Assembly (NCBI RefSeq): GCF_009834515.1 | Contig: NZ_CP019426.1 | Coordinates: 5,773,001 to 5,837,000 of the forward strand | DNA: 64,000 nt | Direction of reading: 5' to 3' | DNA from: Pseudomonas sp. R84 | GTDB taxonomy: Bacteria; Pseudomonadota; Gammaproteobacteria; Pseudomonadales; Pseudomonadaceae | Shown here: positions 31,648-43,021 of the stretch, piece after piece | How positions within the stretch are numbered: the stretch's first letter is position 1 | Layout of the letters: each line of letters starts with the position of its first letter | Notes under the pieces: model-generated | The model's database searches: none | The model's input: only the letters and a program-made list of their open reading frames with translations | What the model was told of the DNA's origin: nothing | Program-made: the position numbers and the translations under genes

Positions 31648-32754
31648 CTAAACTGAAATAGCCTCCGTTACCGAATCAACAAGCGGGAATCTCTGTTTCA
31701 AGCGCTCAATCGTCCAACGCCATTTAGGTGTAGTAGGCCGACAAATCGTATTTTGGTTACCAAACATCCCTATTTCCCGCACAGCCTGTTCTAGCGGAAC
31801 GGTCTCAAGCCACTCAATCGGAACGAAGTATTCACACCGCTCTGGGTCATCCACAAACTCAGCGTGATATTTCGCACGTTTTGCAACCTCAAGCACAGGT
31901 CGCTCAATCCCATTCTGTAAAACCGTAAACGCCTCTGCAGGCGTGGCGGTTCCACGAACCAGTCCAACGCCAACGTAGCCTTTTTGAGGAATGTTGACCC
32001 AAACTCGATCCCCCGGCGCTAAGACCTGCAACGTCTTGCTGTACCAAGTACCGCCGCCACCGGCAATAAATCCAAACTCTACTGCGTCAGCCCAAGAGCG
32101 AGAGATGGAATCCCCAAACGAGCAATAGAACTCGCCATTCCAAGGTTCGTTATGACCTTCGCTCGTCGACACCGCGTTGACTTGAGTATGAACTGGGTCA
32201 AGCAGCCAGGATCGACTCAACAATTGTTGGTCGCCAGCTTCGAAAATCTGAAAACACAAAACGTTAATCGGAATATCTCGTTTGCTTAGGTATTCAACGA
32301 TTCGCTCACTGCTGGAATCCAACTCCGTGGCGACAATAATCAATTGATGGGTTTTGTTCAGTTCATCTTCATCCAGTACACGCCCAAAGCGAGCTAAAAA
32401 ATCTACGTCCAAACTGCAGCCGGGTTTGAAACGTTTGTAGATTGCTGCGATTTCATCCCCCCGCAAACTTTCTACCCAAGCCGCGTAATCCAAGGTCTGA
32501 GCGACGACTTCTCTAGGAGTACGATCACGTTTGAGCTCAATCAAGACCAACGCGCCATCAGGTGCAATGGCCAACAAATCGATTCGCCCTCCGGCACCAG
32601 TATTTTCTTGCCGACCTATCAGCATCCATTCATCCGAGAGAATGCTGGGCGAACTGATGATCATCTCTTCCAGCAACTGCTCACTTGCCAACCTGCTCTG
32701 ACGCAGCTTGTTCGGTGACAGTCCAACCGTCCAGACATCCGTTTTGATGGGCAA
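31648..32754 (-). CDS. NucS-like endonuclease domain protein
   Basis: About 368 residues with an N-terminal DUF91/NucS-type nuclease domain and a separate C-terminal domain. The nuclease core is complete: Asp59 in GRIDLLA, Glu73 and Lys75 in LIELKRDR, and Gln86 in VVAQTLDYAAW. The C-terminal part (about 195-300; FYCSFGD, WYSKTLQVLAPGDRVWVNIPQKGYVGVGLV) looks like a PUA/EVE-type barrel that could read modified bases. This suggests a modification-sensing nuclease, but that is inference. For the start, TTG 32754 has AAGGA eight bases upstream and gives the family-like MPIKTDVW start. A GTG at 32829 would instead overlap the magF stop codon. It lies just outside the island and is absent from the mag operon I recall in other species. 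Confidence 0.75.
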   Translation of the reverse strand: MPIKTDVWTVGLSPNKLRQSRLASEQLLEEMIISSPSILSDEWMLIGRQENTGAGGRIDLLAIAPDGALVLIELKRDRTPREVVAQTLDYAAWVESLRGDEIAAIYKRFKPGCSLDVDFLARFGRVLDEDELNKTHQLIIVATELDSSSERIVEYLSKRDIPINVLCFQIFEAGDQQLLSRSWLLDPVHTQVNAVSTSEGHNEPWNGEFYCSFGDSISRSWADAVEFGFIAGGGGTWYSKTLQVLAPGDRVWVNIPQKGYVGVGLVRGTATPAEAFTVLQNGIERPVLEVAKRAKYHAEFVDDPERCEYFVPIEWLETVPLEQAVREIGMFGNQNTICRPTTPKWRWTIERLKQRFPLVDSVTEAISV

Positions 32755-32825
32755 GTGATGTGTCCTTAAAAATCTTATGGATGCTAATTCAATAATTTGG
32801 TCAGCAACCTGCTGACCAATCCCCC

Positions 32826-33638
32826 TCACGGATAACTGAATGACTTCACCAGCGTCAGCTCACCCACCGCGCGCATCGGGATCAGAAACGTCTGCATTTT
32901 CTCGCTCGGTGTGCCTTCTTCAGTAATCACCGTCACCTGCGCCGTGGTCAGCGCCTGCACCGCCTCTTCGCCGCCCTCGTCATCCCCGCGATAGCCACCG
33001 CCGTAATAATTCACGTACACCAGATACTGCCCTTTGATCGGCGCCGGCATGGCGAAGATTTCCGGGCCATAACCGGTGGTGACGTCGACGTCGAGCGCGG
33101 CGCCGTTGGCGGCGCTGCGGTTGCCGTACCAGATGTGCGCGCCGTCAGGGGTGACGAGGTGCAGGTCGAGGTCGGTGCCGTCACTGTCCCACGCCAGCAG
33201 TACGCGCAGTTTCGCCGGGGTCGCGCCGCCGCTGGTATTGAGGAATTGTGTGCGGTGACGTTGCTGACCGTCGGGGCTGCGCACTTCGACGCTGTTGCTG
33301 CCATTGGGGAACGAGAACGGGCGATCGAAGCGGCCGCTGTCATCGATTTTCAGCGGCATGCTCACGCCATTGACGATCAGCCGTCCGGGTTCGTTGCCCT
33401 TCTGCGTAGCTTTGATTTCGCCGCTGATGCGTGCAGTGTTGGCCTGGCCCACCGGGGTGTTGACCGATGAGGCTGGGTAGTTGACGGTCTGGCGGAAGCT
33501 TTCCCCTTCGCCTTCGGGGGCGCCGCTGCGCCAGCCGCCGACTGGGGTGTCGAGTTTGACGCCGTCGGCAGCGATGGCCGGCGAGAGCGCAGTCAAGGTG
33601 CAGAGCAGCAGCAAGACCTGTGGATAACGGAGTGTCAT
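32826..33638 (-). CDS. magF: YfaP family protein (DUF2135), MagF
   Basis: A 270-residue secreted or periplasmic protein with a signal peptide (residues about 1-23, ending AIAADG). The C-terminal DUF2135 region is clear: LRVLLAWDSDGTDLDLHLVTPDG, IWYGNRS and KGQYLVYVNYYGG. It is the last gene of the six-gene alpha-2-macroglobulin operon (magA-F in P. aeruginosa). Its role is unknown; a beta-sandwich partner of the macroglobulin at the periplasmic membrane face is plausible. It starts 3 bases after magE ends. It is a paralogue of the first gene of the operon. Confidence 0.85.
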   Translation of the reverse strand: MTLRYPQVLLLLCTLTALSPAIAADGVKLDTPVGGWRSGAPEGEGESFRQTVNYPASSVNTPVGQANTARISGEIKATQKGNEPGRLIVNGVSMPLKIDDSGRFDRPFSFPNGSNSVEVRSPDGQQRHRTQFLNTSGGATPAKLRVLLAWDSDGTDLDLHLVTPDGAHIWYGNRSAANGAALDVDVTTGYGPEIFAMPAPIKGQYLVYVNYYGGGYRGDDEGGEEAVQALTTAQVTVITEEGTPSEKMQTFLIPMRAVGELTLVKSFSYP

Positions 33639-33641
33639 GGT

Positions 33642-35261
33642 CTATTCCAGCAAAAGGTGACGGGCAAGCCCTTCGATGTAGGTTTCATCCTGGCCGTTGG
33701 GATGCGCTTCAAAAGCCAGGTGCAGATATTCGTGGGTCAGGTCGAGGCGATCCTGCAAAGTCAGCACGCCGCGTACGTAAATGCGTTGGCGTTCACGGTC
33801 GACGAAGGGACGGCCGAAGGCGAGTTTGCACACGGCGAAGGTGCTGACTTCGTTGTAGCCGGTTTCGCTTTCCAGCTTCGGGCGCCAGCCACGTCGCTGT
33901 TTCTGCAGCCAGTCTTGCGCGGCGGGCAGCGCTTCGCAGGAAGCGACCGGGTTGTCCCAACGGCTAAGGCTGGCGCGCGGATAGGCATGTAGCAGAATCG
34001 CGTCGTAACGCTGACCGGCATTAGCTTGCGCGACGGCTTGTTGCCAGGCGAGTTTGTCCGGGCCGGGTTGATCGGAGTGATAGGTGACGGTGCTGCCGGC
34101 CAGTACCAGGTCTGCCGTCCAGGCGGCGATATTGCGGGATTCGGCCGAGGCTGGACGCGGGGCGACGCGCTGGCGATTGCTGCTGTCATCGATGCTCAGG
34201 CAGTCGCCGTTACGTGTGGCGTTTTGCAGCAGATAAGTGCGGATCGCTACGGCCAACGCCTTGGCCGCTTCGGCGGGTTCGGATTTGGCTTCGCGCTCAA
34301 GGACGCGAGCGACATATTCGTCGCGATCAAGCCTTGCGACGAGTTTGTCGTTGAGCAGAAACAGTTCGCCGTCGCTGTGGATATCCAGCGCGTTGCCGTT
34401 GGCGAATTCGACGCGGTAGTCGCCATGCAGCGGGCCGGAATTCACTACCTGCTCGCCAGCCAATACACGCCTAAGTGGATAGCGTGAAAACAGACCGACC
34501 TGAACACAACGCCCCGCCTCTGCCGGCCAAGCCGCAGGTAACACCGTCGCTAGCGCTTGCCCGTAATGACGTAAAACCATCTGACTAGTGCCGCGCCCGC
34601 CTGCCCAGACCGGCGAGCCATCAGCCGTCCAGCCAGCGAATCCACCCTGTCGCGATTGCGGATCCTGATCACCGAGCCAGCTCCAGGTTTTCACCCGTAG
34701 ACGTCCGCCAAGTTCACCAACGACATTGCCATCCGCCGCATTCAGCACTACATCGAGTAGCACTCGACGTGCCTGATCCTGAGCCGGCAAAGTGGCCAAT
34801 ACTTTCAGCAACTCAACCACGGAAACCCGTTGCGCCGGCTGCACCGACGGCAAGTCGAGCAACCACGACGGCGCCTGCCGCGCCTGCCAATAGGTACGCC
34901 AATCCGCCGCTGCAATCCCCAACCGCGCCGGCTCAAAATACAACCCGCAGGATTTCACCAGCGCCTGATCGCGCTCGATCTTGCCGCCCGCCGAGCAGCA
35001 ATAAACCTCTTCCTTCGACTGCCCGCGACACTCATACGCCGGCTCCCGCGCGCCGGTGTCCACCAGCCACGCGTAGACAAACAACTTCCACAGACTGCCC
35101 AGCGGCGTATCCAGCGATGACGGCAACGGTTCACGCTTGATCAGTTGCGTCTGACTCAACGACAACAATTCGCCCTTATAGGCGACGCGCAACGGCTCAT
35201 CCTGCGCCGTCGCCAGCGCAGGCATCACACACATCAGCAGCCACAGCAGCGGCCGGGTCAT
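33642..35261 (-). CDS. magE: DUF2300 protein YfaQ/MagE, secreted
   Basis: A 539-residue exported protein (signal peptide 1-19, ending ATAQ). It corresponds to E. coli YfaQ (DUF2300). The N-terminal part (SSLDTPLGSLWKLFVYAWLVDTG and cysteine pairs) resembles a penicillin-binding/lactamase-like fold: SxxK occurs as S-L-W-K. The middle has a SpoIID-like segment (RDEYVARVLEREAKSEPAEAAKALAVAIRTYLL). The end carries HEYLHLAFEAHPNG, an HExxH zinc-protease motif. It may process peptidoglycan or the MagD inhibitor; no activity is proven. It sits between magD (1 base) and magF (3 bases). Confidence 0.85.
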   Translation of the reverse strand: MTRPLLWLLMCVMPALATAQDEPLRVAYKGELLSLSQTQLIKREPLPSSLDTPLGSLWKLFVYAWLVDTGAREPAYECRGQSKEEVYCCSAGGKIERDQALVKSCGLYFEPARLGIAAADWRTYWQARQAPSWLLDLPSVQPAQRVSVVELLKVLATLPAQDQARRVLLDVVLNAADGNVVGELGGRLRVKTWSWLGDQDPQSRQGGFAGWTADGSPVWAGGRGTSQMVLRHYGQALATVLPAAWPAEAGRCVQVGLFSRYPLRRVLAGEQVVNSGPLHGDYRVEFANGNALDIHSDGELFLLNDKLVARLDRDEYVARVLEREAKSEPAEAAKALAVAIRTYLLQNATRNGDCLSIDDSSNRQRVAPRPASAESRNIAAWTADLVLAGSTVTYHSDQPGPDKLAWQQAVAQANAGQRYDAILLHAYPRASLSRWDNPVASCEALPAAQDWLQKQRRGWRPKLESETGYNEVSTFAVCKLAFGRPFVDRERQRIYVRGVLTLQDRLDLTHEYLHLAFEAHPNGQDETYIEGLARHLLLE

Positions 35262-35262
35262 G

Positions 35263-38200
35263 TCAGTTGACCGTGACCTGACCGAGGGCGGCTTTCGCTT
35301 CCTGGGCCTGATGCTGCGGTGCGTAGACCTGCTTGAAACGCACCGGCGGCAAGTTGAACTGGCCCTTCTGCGAGAAGCGCACCAAGTGGCGCAGGCGCAA
35401 CTCGCCGCTCAGCGCATCGACCGGCACCGCGTAGGCCAACTGGCCCGGTTCGAAACGCGCCTTCTCCAGCGCAGTCGGTTCGTTGCCGTCCTTGCCCTGC
35501 AACTTGATGCCCCACGTCGTGCGCTCAACATCAGCGCCCGGTGGCAGTGGCACTTCGAGCATGCCGTAGCGCAGTGGTTTCGGCGCTTTGCTGGTGAGGA
35601 TCACTTCGTCCAGATACAGGCTGTCGCTGGACAGCGGCTTGGTGCCGACCGGCTCCAGTTTGAAGGTGAACGCTTCATCGCCCGGCACCAGTCGCGACAG
35701 GCGGCGGGTGATGGTCACGGCCATTGGATCGACTGCCGGTTGCTGAGTCTGGAAGCTCAGCGCCGCGCGCAATGGACGCTCTTGCGTGCCGGACACTGTC
35801 AACACGCTCGGCACCGGAGTGGCGCCCTGCCAAGTCCAGTACATCTCACCGGTTGCACCGTAGTTTTTCTTCCAGCCTTCAGCCGGCGTCAAGGCAATGG
35901 TCGGCGAAGCCTGAGCGATACTGCGTTGCAGCCAGGTCAGTGCCAGCGCACGTTCGAGGGTCGATTGCTGCGGCAACAGTCGTTGCAACAGCGCTTGCGC
36001 ACGCGCCTGATCGAACGGTTGCAGCGACAGGTTCAGCGCCTCGGCAAACGGCTGCGAACTGACCGACAGACGCTGTTGTGCAGCGCCCACCTGACGATTG
36101 AACGCGTCAGGCAAGGCGACTTTCGACTGCGTGGCCAAAGAGGCGGTTAACACCCGTGCCGCTGCCAGACCGAGCGCCGAATCCGGATCACTCATCACCA
36201 GACTGTCTTCGCCATCGTCCATCAGCGTTTCAGCGTTGCCTTCGCCGGCCTTGGCCAGATCGTCCATCAAACCGCTGAGCAACGTGTTCACCGGCAAATG
36301 CATCTGCTTGGCGAACGACAGAATCAGCGCCCGTTGCAGCAACGGCGTGTTCGGCGCCTGCTTGGCGTAAACCTCCAGCACCCGCTGCCAGTGCTCCGGC
36401 GGCAGGGTCAGCTCCAACACTTGGCTGGCATTCCAGTCGGCGTAATAGGCGTAAGCGGTGAGGAACGCATCCGGCTCACCGTCGTAACCCCACCAGGTGA
36501 AACTCGCCGATGGCCCGGCCATTTGCACCAGACGCAGACGGCTGTTCTGCATGATCAGGCGCAAGCGATCACGGATCTGCGGATTCGACGCCAGCGACGG
36601 ATAAGCGATGCTCAATGGCAGCAAACGACTGGCCGTCTGCTCGACGCCGCCGTACGGATAGCTGAGCAGATCATCGAGTGCCGAGCGGAACAACGCTTGC
36701 GGACTGTCATCCAGACGCAGGCGAATATCCGTGGCATCCGCCGGCAGGCTCAACGGCGTGTCACCACTGGCGACATCGAGGCTTTGCGTCTGCGTCACTT
36801 GCCAGCCGTCACCGGTCGCACTCAGGCGCAAGGCGAGAGAGTCGGCAGTCTTGCCGTCCTGCACCAGCTCCGCCGTCCACTCGCCGGAAGCCAGGGCGAA
36901 TGCCGGCAGCGGTAGGTAGTTGATGCCGTTGTTGAGGGTCACAGGGACACGCTGTTCAGCGCCTGCGTAGTGAGTGACCAGTTCAGCCTTGACCGGTTTC
37001 TCGGCCTGACTGAACGCGAACACACCGAGTTGCGGCTGATCGCCTTTGCGGAATTTGCTCGGGCCGCTCCACTTCAGATACAGCGGTTTTTCCGAGCGAA
37101 CGAACTGCTTCCTCTGTCCGACCTGACCGTCATCGGCGATCGCGCGGGCGGTGATGCGCCAGCGGGTCAGCGAGTCCGGCATCTTGAAAGTGAAGCGGGT
37201 TTTGCCGTCGGCACCGGTCAACAACTCTGGCTGCCATGCGGCGGTATCGATGTCTTCACGACGCGGCCGCTCCAGCACTTTCACCCCGCGCTCGCTGCGG
37301 TTGGCTTTACCCGGTGCGCCGGGGCTACCCGGCAACGCGACGTCGTAACTGATGAACGACAGACTCGCGCTGGTGCGCACGTTGTTGCGGCGCGGGTGAT
37401 AGAAGAACTGGTCGATGGTCGGCGCGACTTCCGGTTGCAGCGCATAAACCATTTCGTCAACGACGCTGACGGTCAGATGCGCCGGAACGGCTTTGCCGGC
37501 GAACTGCGTGGTCAGGTCAACCGTGACCGTGTCGCCCGGCAGATACACCGCTTTGTCGGTGTTGATCGCCACGTCGATTTGCGGCGCGACCACTTTGATC
37601 CCGGCGTTCTGAAAGCTGTACTGACCGCCCTTGGTGTAGAGCACGGAGAAGGTCAGGTTCGGTGCAAAGTTGTCCTTCACCGGGATACGCGCGCGGTATT
37701 GAGTGTCGCTGAGTTTTTCCAGTTTCAGCCAGTCGCCGCCCTTGGCCAGCAGCGCGGTGTCTTCGACCTTGTCGCGTTCCAGCGAAAGCAATGCATCGCT
37801 GACCGTTTCCGGGAAGGTGATCAGCGCCAGCGCTTCATCGCCAGCCTTGTACTCAGGCTTGTCGAGGACGATTTCCACAGTGCCCGGCACTGCTTTGACG
37901 CCATCGCCAGTGACCGAATGACCGGTGGCGCCGAGGACGCGACCGTGTTGATCTTTCAAGGTCAGGTTGTAAGTACCCGGACGCTCGAAAGCGAGACTGA
38001 AGCCTTTATCCGTCGCTGCGAGTTTGCCTTCACCGGTGCTCTGGTCTTCCAGACGCACCCAGCCATACGTGCTCGGCGTCACCGCTTTGCTTTGCTCGGT
38101 GCCGCCCTCGTTGGCGTAGCTGAACGCAACCTTGTCGCCGACTGCACTGAAGCGTTGCGGCGCGCTAACGCGGAAGCTCGCGGCGCCACGGTCGATGAGG

Positions 38201-39837
38201 ACTTCCTTGGTGGTCTTGACCCGATACGCCGCGCCATCGCTGGCAAACACGGTGAGCATGTAGCGGCTCGGCTTGTCGGCGGCCGGCAGGTCGAGGGTCG
38301 CGTTGCCTTTGCTGTCGGTGGTCAGTTCGGTGCTGGTCAGTTCCACCGGGAATTGCCCGAGGTATTGCAGCTCGTTGTCGACCATCGACAGTTGTTGAGC
38401 GCGCAGGCTCAGGGTCAGTTTGGCGTTGGCCACCGGTTTGCCGTCCGGATAGAGCAACACCAGACTGCCTTTGACCGGCTCGCCGGTGCGGTAATCCTGC
38501 TTGGCCAGGTTCAGCGAAATTTCAAAATGCGGTTTGATGTATTCGGCCACACGGAAGGCGCTGCTGTAGGCCTGATCCTTATAGTTGAACCGAATCTCGT
38601 AACCGCCCGCCACCGCGTTGTCCGGCAACTGGAAACGGCCCTGAGTACCGGCCTTCGAATCGAGTTTCAGGTCAAGATGTTGCAGCTCGGTGCCGGTGGC
38701 GTCGAGCACGCTGACCGTGACATCCGCCGCGCCCGGCAACACCGAATCCCGCGCGTTCTTGAACTCACGACCGACGATTTTCAGCGACACCCAATCACCC
38801 GGGCGATACAGCGGCCGATCGGTGAAGGCATACAGTTTGGTGTCGTAGATTTCGCTGTCGTAATAGAAGTTTTCAGAAACAAAGACGCCGCCCTCTTCAT
38901 CCTCGCCGATGACGAACGAACGCTCCGGGCTGACGTGTTTCAGGCGTAGCAAGCCATCGGCATCAGTCGCGCCACTGCTCATCACGCCGAGGCCGTCAGT
39001 CCACAGCACATTGACCTTCGGTACCGAATTGCCTTCGTGTTTGCGCGCGGCCCAGACCAGCAATTCGTCGCCGGCAATCTTGCTCACTGCGACGGTGTTG
39101 GAAACGAAAACCATGGTGGTCGCGCGGTACTTGCCGATCAATGCTTCGACCAGATACAGACCCGGCTTCAGATTGCCCAACGGGATGTAAACGTTGCCCG
39201 GCGCAACACTGACGACATCGCTGGAGGAGCCGGCCAGATTGACCCCGGCCGGCGGCTGAATCGGCTTGGCCTGCCACAACGGATAACGGAACTGGCTGAC
39301 CACCGGTAGACCCGGAATCAGCGCAAATTGCGGTTGCGCGTCGTACGGCGTCGGTGCGGCGATGGCATTGCCCATCTTCAGTTCCGGCACTTCTTCGGTG
39401 ACCTGTTTGCGCGACTCATAGGAGAAAGCACGCTGCATCACCCGACGGGATTTGCGGTACCAGTTGTCCCACAAGTAAGCGAGGGTGTTGGACAGGCCTT
39501 CACCCTTGAATTGGCCGTCGCTGACCACGCGGTGCAGGTTCTTCTGGCGCTTGAGGAAATCCAGCGGTTTGTCGATGCGATACACGCGAATGTCGGCGCC
39601 GCCGTACGGTTCCATGCGAAAACGACGGTAGTCACGGCCCGGCGCTTCGAGGCGCACCATCGCCTGCTCGTCCGCCGCGAAACTACTGTCGGCGAGGAGG
39701 AAAAAGCTCTCACCGGACACCGGCGTATAGCCGCTCGGCTCAACCGAATCTTCGGCGTTAACGGTCGCCAATGGCAGCAACAGCGCCAGCAGCAAAGGAA
39801 TTCGCGAGCAGATACGCAACATGCGGGCACCGGTCAT
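35263..39837 (-). CDS. magD: Bacterial alpha-2-macroglobulin YfaS/MagD
   Basis: A 1524-residue alpha-2-macroglobulin-like protein, thought to trap proteases in the periplasm. A signal peptide (about 1-28, ending TVNA) is followed by repeated MG beta domains (for example [34 protein letters not shown]), a bait-like region near [44 protein letters not shown], and the helical thioester domain [21 protein letters not shown]. The CxEQ thioester cysteine is replaced by glycine (GGVEQ), so it cannot make covalent links, as in E. coli YfaS and P. aeruginosa MagD. There is no lipobox. ATG 39837 overlaps the magC stop codon (ATGA). The long opposite-strand frames over it are shadows. Confidence 0.94.
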   Translation of the reverse strand: MTGARMLRICSRIPLLLALLLPLATVNAEDSVEPSGYTPVSGESFFLLADSSFAADEQAMVRLEAPGRDYRRFRMEPYGGADIRVYRIDKPLDFLKRQKNLHRVVSDGQFKGEGLSNTLAYLWDNWYRKSRRVMQRAFSYESRKQVTEEVPELKMGNAIAAPTPYDAQPQFALIPGLPVVSQFRYPLWQAKPIQPPAGVNLAGSSSDVVSVAPGNVYIPLGNLKPGLYLVEALIGKYRATTMVFVSNTVAVSKIAGDELLVWAARKHEGNSVPKVNVLWTDGLGVMSSGATDADGLLRLKHVSPERSFVIGEDEEGGVFVSENFYYDSEIYDTKLYAFTDRPLYRPGDWVSLKIVGREFKNARDSVLPGAADVTVSVLDATGTELQHLDLKLDSKAGTQGRFQLPDNAVAGGYEIRFNYKDQAYSSAFRVAEYIKPHFEISLNLAKQDYRTGEPVKGSLVLLYPDGKPVANAKLTLSLRAQQLSMVDNELQYLGQFPVELTSTELTTDSKGNATLDLPAADKPSRYMLTVFASDGAAYRVKTTKEVLIDRGAASFRVSAPQRFSAVGDKVAFSYANEGGTEQSKAVTPSTYGWVRLEDQSTGEGKLAATDKGFSLAFERPGTYNLTLKDQHGRVLGATGHSVTGDGVKAVPGTVEIVLDKPEYKAGDEALALITFPETVSDALLSLERDKVEDTALLAKGGDWLKLEKLSDTQYRARIPVKDNFAPNLTFSVLYTKGGQYSFQNAGIKVVAPQIDVAINTDKAVYLPGDTVTVDLTTQFAGKAVPAHLTVSVVDEMVYALQPEVAPTIDQFFYHPRRNNVRTSASLSFISYDVALPGSPGAPGKANRSERGVKVLERPRREDIDTAAWQPELLTGADGKTRFTFKMPDSLTRWRITARAIADDGQVGQRKQFVRSEKPLYLKWSGPSKFRKGDQPQLGVFAFSQAEKPVKAELVTHYAGAEQRVPVTLNNGINYLPLPAFALASGEWTAELVQDGKTADSLALRLSATGDGWQVTQTQSLDVASGDTPLSLPADATDIRLRLDDSPQALFRSALDDLLSYPYGGVEQTASRLLPLSIAYPSLASNPQIRDRLRLIMQNSRLRLVQMAGPSASFTWWGYDGEPDAFLTAYAYYADWNASQVLELTLPPEHWQRVLEVYAKQAPNTPLLQRALILSFAKQMHLPVNTLLSGLMDDLAKAGEGNAETLMDDGEDSLVMSDPDSALGLAAARVLTASLATQSKVALPDAFNRQVGAAQQRLSVSSQPFAEALNLSLQPFDQARAQALLQRLLPQQSTLERALALTWLQRSIAQASPTIALTPAEGWKKNYGATGEMYWTWQGATPVPSVLTVSGTQERPLRAALSFQTQQPAVDPMAVTITRRLSRLVPGDEAFTFKLEPVGTKPLSSDSLYLDEVILTSKAPKPLRYGMLEVPLPPGADVERTTWGIKLQGKDGNEPTALEKARFEPGQLAYAVPVDALSGELRLRHLVRFSQKGQFNLPPVRFKQVYAPQHQAQEAKAALGQVTVN

Positions 39838-40472
39838 TGGGAGAGAAAGTTCAGTCGATAGACGCCGATGAAGTTGGGGTTGGCTGCGTCGGGTATCCAT
39901 CGGGTGTCCTTCCATGTCATGAGTTGCTGCAGGCTTGCCGAACGCATGCCGTTGTCTGTGGGAGTAGTGGTGCCGGTGTGATAGGCGATGTAGCGGCCCA
40001 TCCAGATCATCAGGTGCTGGTCGTCGCCCTGATCGAAAAACATCAGATCACCGGGCCGTGCTTGCGACACATCGCGGCTGACCAGGTGGCTGTTGAACTG
40101 AATCAATTTGATCGCGTTGACGTACGGCCCGACCTTGCCACCGCCCTGCTGCCATTGCTGGGCGAGCTTGCGTTGCTCATCACTGAGCGAAAGCTCCGGC
40201 GGCAGATAACGATTGGACAGGCCATTGCTACGCAGCCATTTGTCGTCGTGGACTTTCAGCGCTTCGTTGGCGGCAAAACGCACCAGCCCGGCACAGTCTT
40301 GCTGATACCAGCGCGGGCTCGGGCCTTGGCTCAGTTGCTCTTGGGCAATACGCACGAACCAGGCGCGAAACACCTGGGATTGCGCCGGATCCAGTGCCGG
40401 CGTTTCAACGGCGCGGGCGCCCGCGCTGAGTAACAGCGCGAGCAGGCCGAGGCTGCGGATCAGTGTCGTCAC
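39834..40472 (-). CDS. magC: DUF1175 protein YfaT/MagC
   Basis: A 212-residue exported protein (signal peptide about 1-21, ending AGARA). It matches YfaT/DUF1175. The segment [16 protein letters not shown] with a later [11 protein letters not shown] and YHTGT gives the Cys-His order of an NlpC/P60-like amidase fold, so peptidoglycan or peptide hydrolysis is possible but unproven. GTG 40472 overlaps the magB stop codon (GTGA), which decides the start; a longer frame to 40499 would intrude into magB. Its stop overlaps magD. Confidence 0.85.
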   Translation of the reverse strand: MTTLIRSLGLLALLLSAGARAVETPALDPAQSQVFRAWFVRIAQEQLSQGPSPRWYQQDCAGLVRFAANEALKVHDDKWLRSNGLSNRYLPPELSLSDEQRKLAQQWQQGGGKVGPYVNAIKLIQFNSHLVSRDVSQARPGDLMFFDQGDDQHLMIWMGRYIAYHTGTTTPTDNGMRSASLQQLMTWKDTRWIPDAANPNFIGVYRLNFLSQ

Positions 40473-42193
40473 AGCGCTTTCCACTCCAGCGGCAGCCACT
40501 GCCAGTGGCCGTCAGGCTCGCTGCCTTCAGGCAAAGTCAGGGCATATTTGCCGTAGCCGCCGAGGGTACGCAGTTTCGGAATCAGGTAGGTTTGCGCGGC
40601 GTTGTAGAACACCGGCTCCATGTCCTGTGGCAGGCTATCGAGGGTTTCCTGTTGCATCAGTTGCGCCATCGAATCCGGGCCGAAGTAGATCGGCATCAGC
40701 ACATCTTTGGGCAGCACGTCGGCCATTGGCGGGAAGCGCTTATCGAGGGTGCCGAGGGCCTTGTCGACCAGTTTGTCGTCGAGGGAAAACAGCAGTGTCG
40801 AGCCGTGACGGGCGAGGCTGACTTTCATGAACGCCTTGCCGCTGATTGCGTCCGGGTTCTCGGCAGTCTTCGCCGCATAAGGGCCGAAGTTGGAACTGAC
40901 CTGACGCTGCCAGACGTGGCTCTGGCCTTCCTGCTTCTCGACCACCGGGAACACGTTTTCGTCGACGTTGGCCTCGAACGCGCCGACCATCGAGCCAAAC
41001 AGTTTGCCGAGGTCGCCATCGAGTTTGCTGCTGTCCTCGTCTTTCAGACTGGCCACCAACAATGGCGTGTACAAACGCGAATCGGCGTACCAGCACAGGC
41101 CTGCCGCGCCGGCCACATGTTCGGTGAGGGTCTGCGCTACCGCTTCTTCGGCGCCGAGTTTTACCAGCAATGGTTTTTGCGGTTCGGCCGCGACCGGCAA
41201 GGTTACGCAGGCACTGGCGCCCAGCGGCATTGCTTGCCAGACCGGTTTGAAATCGAAGTCGGGCTGATTGTCCAGCTCGTCCATGGCGAGGTAGCTGTGC
41301 CAGCCCTTGTCGTCCATGTCGAAGCGCAGCCCGGCGAAGTTCGGGATGAAACGTTGATAACCCATGGCCAGAACGCTGGAGTTGACCGACAGGCGTTGCT
41401 TGGTTTCCGGGGCTTTCGCTGGCAGACCGAACGCTTCGGGGAACAGTTTTTCGCCATTGAGCAGCGCCGCCAGCGCTTGTGGCGAGACATGGCCCGATTC
41501 TTCGGAGACGCCGCTTTCGGGGTCGTAATACTTGGCCGGATTTGACAGCACCACCAGTTTGTCGCCGTGAGAGGCGAACAACAGGGCTTTGCTGGCGTTA
41601 TAGGTCAACTGATACAGCGGCACGCTATCGCCGCCGACTTTGAGTTCGCCCATCTGACTGAGCTGCGTGTCATCCAGCGCTACTTTCGCCAGCGGCTCGA
41701 GCAGTTTCGCCAGCCCACCACGGTCCATCACCAGCAGGAAATCTTTCAAGCGCCCATCCGCGCCACGCCACAGCGCAACGTCGGCTGGCTGATCGAAAAG
41801 TTGCTCGATCAGGCTGTCCTGCAGTTTCAGGTCATGCTCGTAGATGATCCGGCGCAGACTGCCGATCAAGCCGAGGCGATCAGCATGGGTCTCGTAATAG
41901 AAGACGAAATCCTCGGTGAGCGTGGCCTTGAGGAACGGCACCGTCAGCAGGTCCTTGGGCAACTGACTCAGCGAGCGGGTCTCCAGCAACGCGTCCGGAC
42001 GGCTCAGGCCAAGCTTGTCACTGGCCAATTCCGCCGGCGGTGCCTTGGGCTTGAGCAGCAGCCAGCCAAAACCACCCGCCACGCCGGCCACCAGGCATAA
42101 CCCGGCCAGGAGCAAAGGCCAGCGCCGCGAAGGTTTGGCCGCTGGCGTGTCGGCAGCCGGAGTAACAGTGTTATCGCTCATCTTCTCGCTCAT
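40469..42193 (-). CDS. magB: DUF2138 protein YfaA/MagB
   Basis: A 574-residue single-pass inner-membrane protein: a short cytoplasmic tail rich in Ala/Pro, one transmembrane helix (about 25-47, [21 protein letters not shown]), then a large periplasmic DUF2138 domain. It corresponds to E. coli YfaA. The periplasmic part has no recognised catalytic motif. In P. aeruginosa the Mag proteins form a membrane-linked complex with MagD, and this anchor is a natural scaffold. It overlaps magC by a GTGA junction and is 36 bases from magA. Confidence 0.85.
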   Translation of the reverse strand: MSEKMSDNTVTPAADTPAAKPSRRWPLLLAGLCLVAGVAGGFGWLLLKPKAPPAELASDKLGLSRPDALLETRSLSQLPKDLLTVPFLKATLTEDFVFYYETHADRLGLIGSLRRIIYEHDLKLQDSLIEQLFDQPADVALWRGADGRLKDFLLVMDRGGLAKLLEPLAKVALDDTQLSQMGELKVGGDSVPLYQLTYNASKALLFASHGDKLVVLSNPAKYYDPESGVSEESGHVSPQALAALLNGEKLFPEAFGLPAKAPETKQRLSVNSSVLAMGYQRFIPNFAGLRFDMDDKGWHSYLAMDELDNQPDFDFKPVWQAMPLGASACVTLPVAAEPQKPLLVKLGAEEAVAQTLTEHVAGAAGLCWYADSRLYTPLLVASLKDEDSSKLDGDLGKLFGSMVGAFEANVDENVFPVVEKQEGQSHVWQRQVSSNFGPYAAKTAENPDAISGKAFMKVSLARHGSTLLFSLDDKLVDKALGTLDKRFPPMADVLPKDVLMPIYFGPDSMAQLMQQETLDSLPQDMEPVFYNAAQTYLIPKLRTLGGYGKYALTLPEGSEPDGHWQWLPLEWKAL

Positions 42194-42229
42194 TTCCCAA
42201 AGCTCAGGATTTCATCCGTGGCGGAATGC

Positions 42230-43021
42230 TTAATAGTTGAAAGTCTTGACCAGCAGCAGATCACCGATCGCCCGCAGGGGCACGATGAACGTTTCGCGTT
42301 TTTCGTCGACGGTGTTTTCGTTGAGCACCAGCGTGATTTGCGAGGTGATCACCTCGTTCTGGTTGCTGGTCTCCTCGAAGTTATAGCCGCCGTTGCCGAA
42401 GTTGCCCCAATAGTTGACGTAAACCAGATAAGTGCCATGCAGCGGCGCGGTCATGGTGAACATTTCCGGACCGGGGCCATCGACGCCATCCGGGTCCAGA
42501 CCACCGCCATTGCTCAACGCCGGCTGCGCCCAGAACGCATGCTGACCATCCGGCGTGACAATGTGCAGATCGAGCTCGGCTTTCGGATCGTCCCAGCCCA
42601 AGACAAGACGAATCCGCGCCGGCGTGCGCAAATTGTTTGCTTCATAAAATTGCACGCGCTTGAGCGACTGGCCCTCGGCGCTGATCACCTCGACACTGTT
42701 GGAGCCGGCGCCGAACGCGTACGGCCGGGCGAAACGGCCCTGGTCGTCGGTGTACAGATTCAGTGGATTGCCATTTACGGCGAGACTGTGCGGCGGGCGC
42801 ATATGGCCGATGGCCTTGAGCTGGCCCTGGATCATCGTGCGATTGCGCTGGATGCCGCGATCGATCGGCGGCGTCGGGTAGGCGACTTGCGGGTTTTCCG
42901 TGCGGTCGAGCAAGCCCTGATAGCGCCAGCCGCCGACCGGCTCCGACAGCTCGGCCGTCGGCGCGGCCAGCAGCGCGGGCGCGCAGGCCAGGCCGATCAG
43001 CAGCCAAAGAAATGAACGCAT
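42230..43021 (-). CDS. magA: YfaP family protein (DUF2135), MagA
   Basis: A 263-residue exported DUF2135 protein, first gene of the mag operon. The signal peptide is about residues 1-19 (LWLLIGLACAPALLA). The core repeats the pattern of MagF: RIRLVLGWDDPKAELDLHIVTPDG, HGTYLVYVNYWGNFG and VPLRAIGDLLLVKTFNY. The two DUF2135 genes thus bracket the operon. ATG 43021 follows an excellent ribosome site (AGGAGG); the longer frame to 43165 runs through the leader. The 350-base gap upstream holds the divergent promoters and a triple inverted repeat. Confidence 0.87.
   Translation of the reverse strand: MRSFLWLLIGLACAPALLAAPTAELSEPVGGWRYQGLLDRTENPQVAYPTPPIDRGIQRNRTMIQGQLKAIGHMRPPHSLAVNGNPLNLYTDDQGRFARPYAFGAGSNSVEVISAEGQSLKRVQFYEANNLRTPARIRLVLGWDDPKAELDLHIVTPDGQHAFWAQPALSNGGGLDPDGVDGPGPEMFTMTAPLHGTYLVYVNYWGNFGNGGYNFEETSNQNEVITSQITLVLNENTVDEKRETFIVPLRAIGDLLLVKTFNY

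Noticed and set aside
36970-38949. Long opposite-strand frame over magD (659 codons) and others at 35260-36150 and 43357-44601
   Set aside because: They mirror strongly conserved genes in GC-rich DNA, lack ribosome sites and have compositions typical of antisense shadows.
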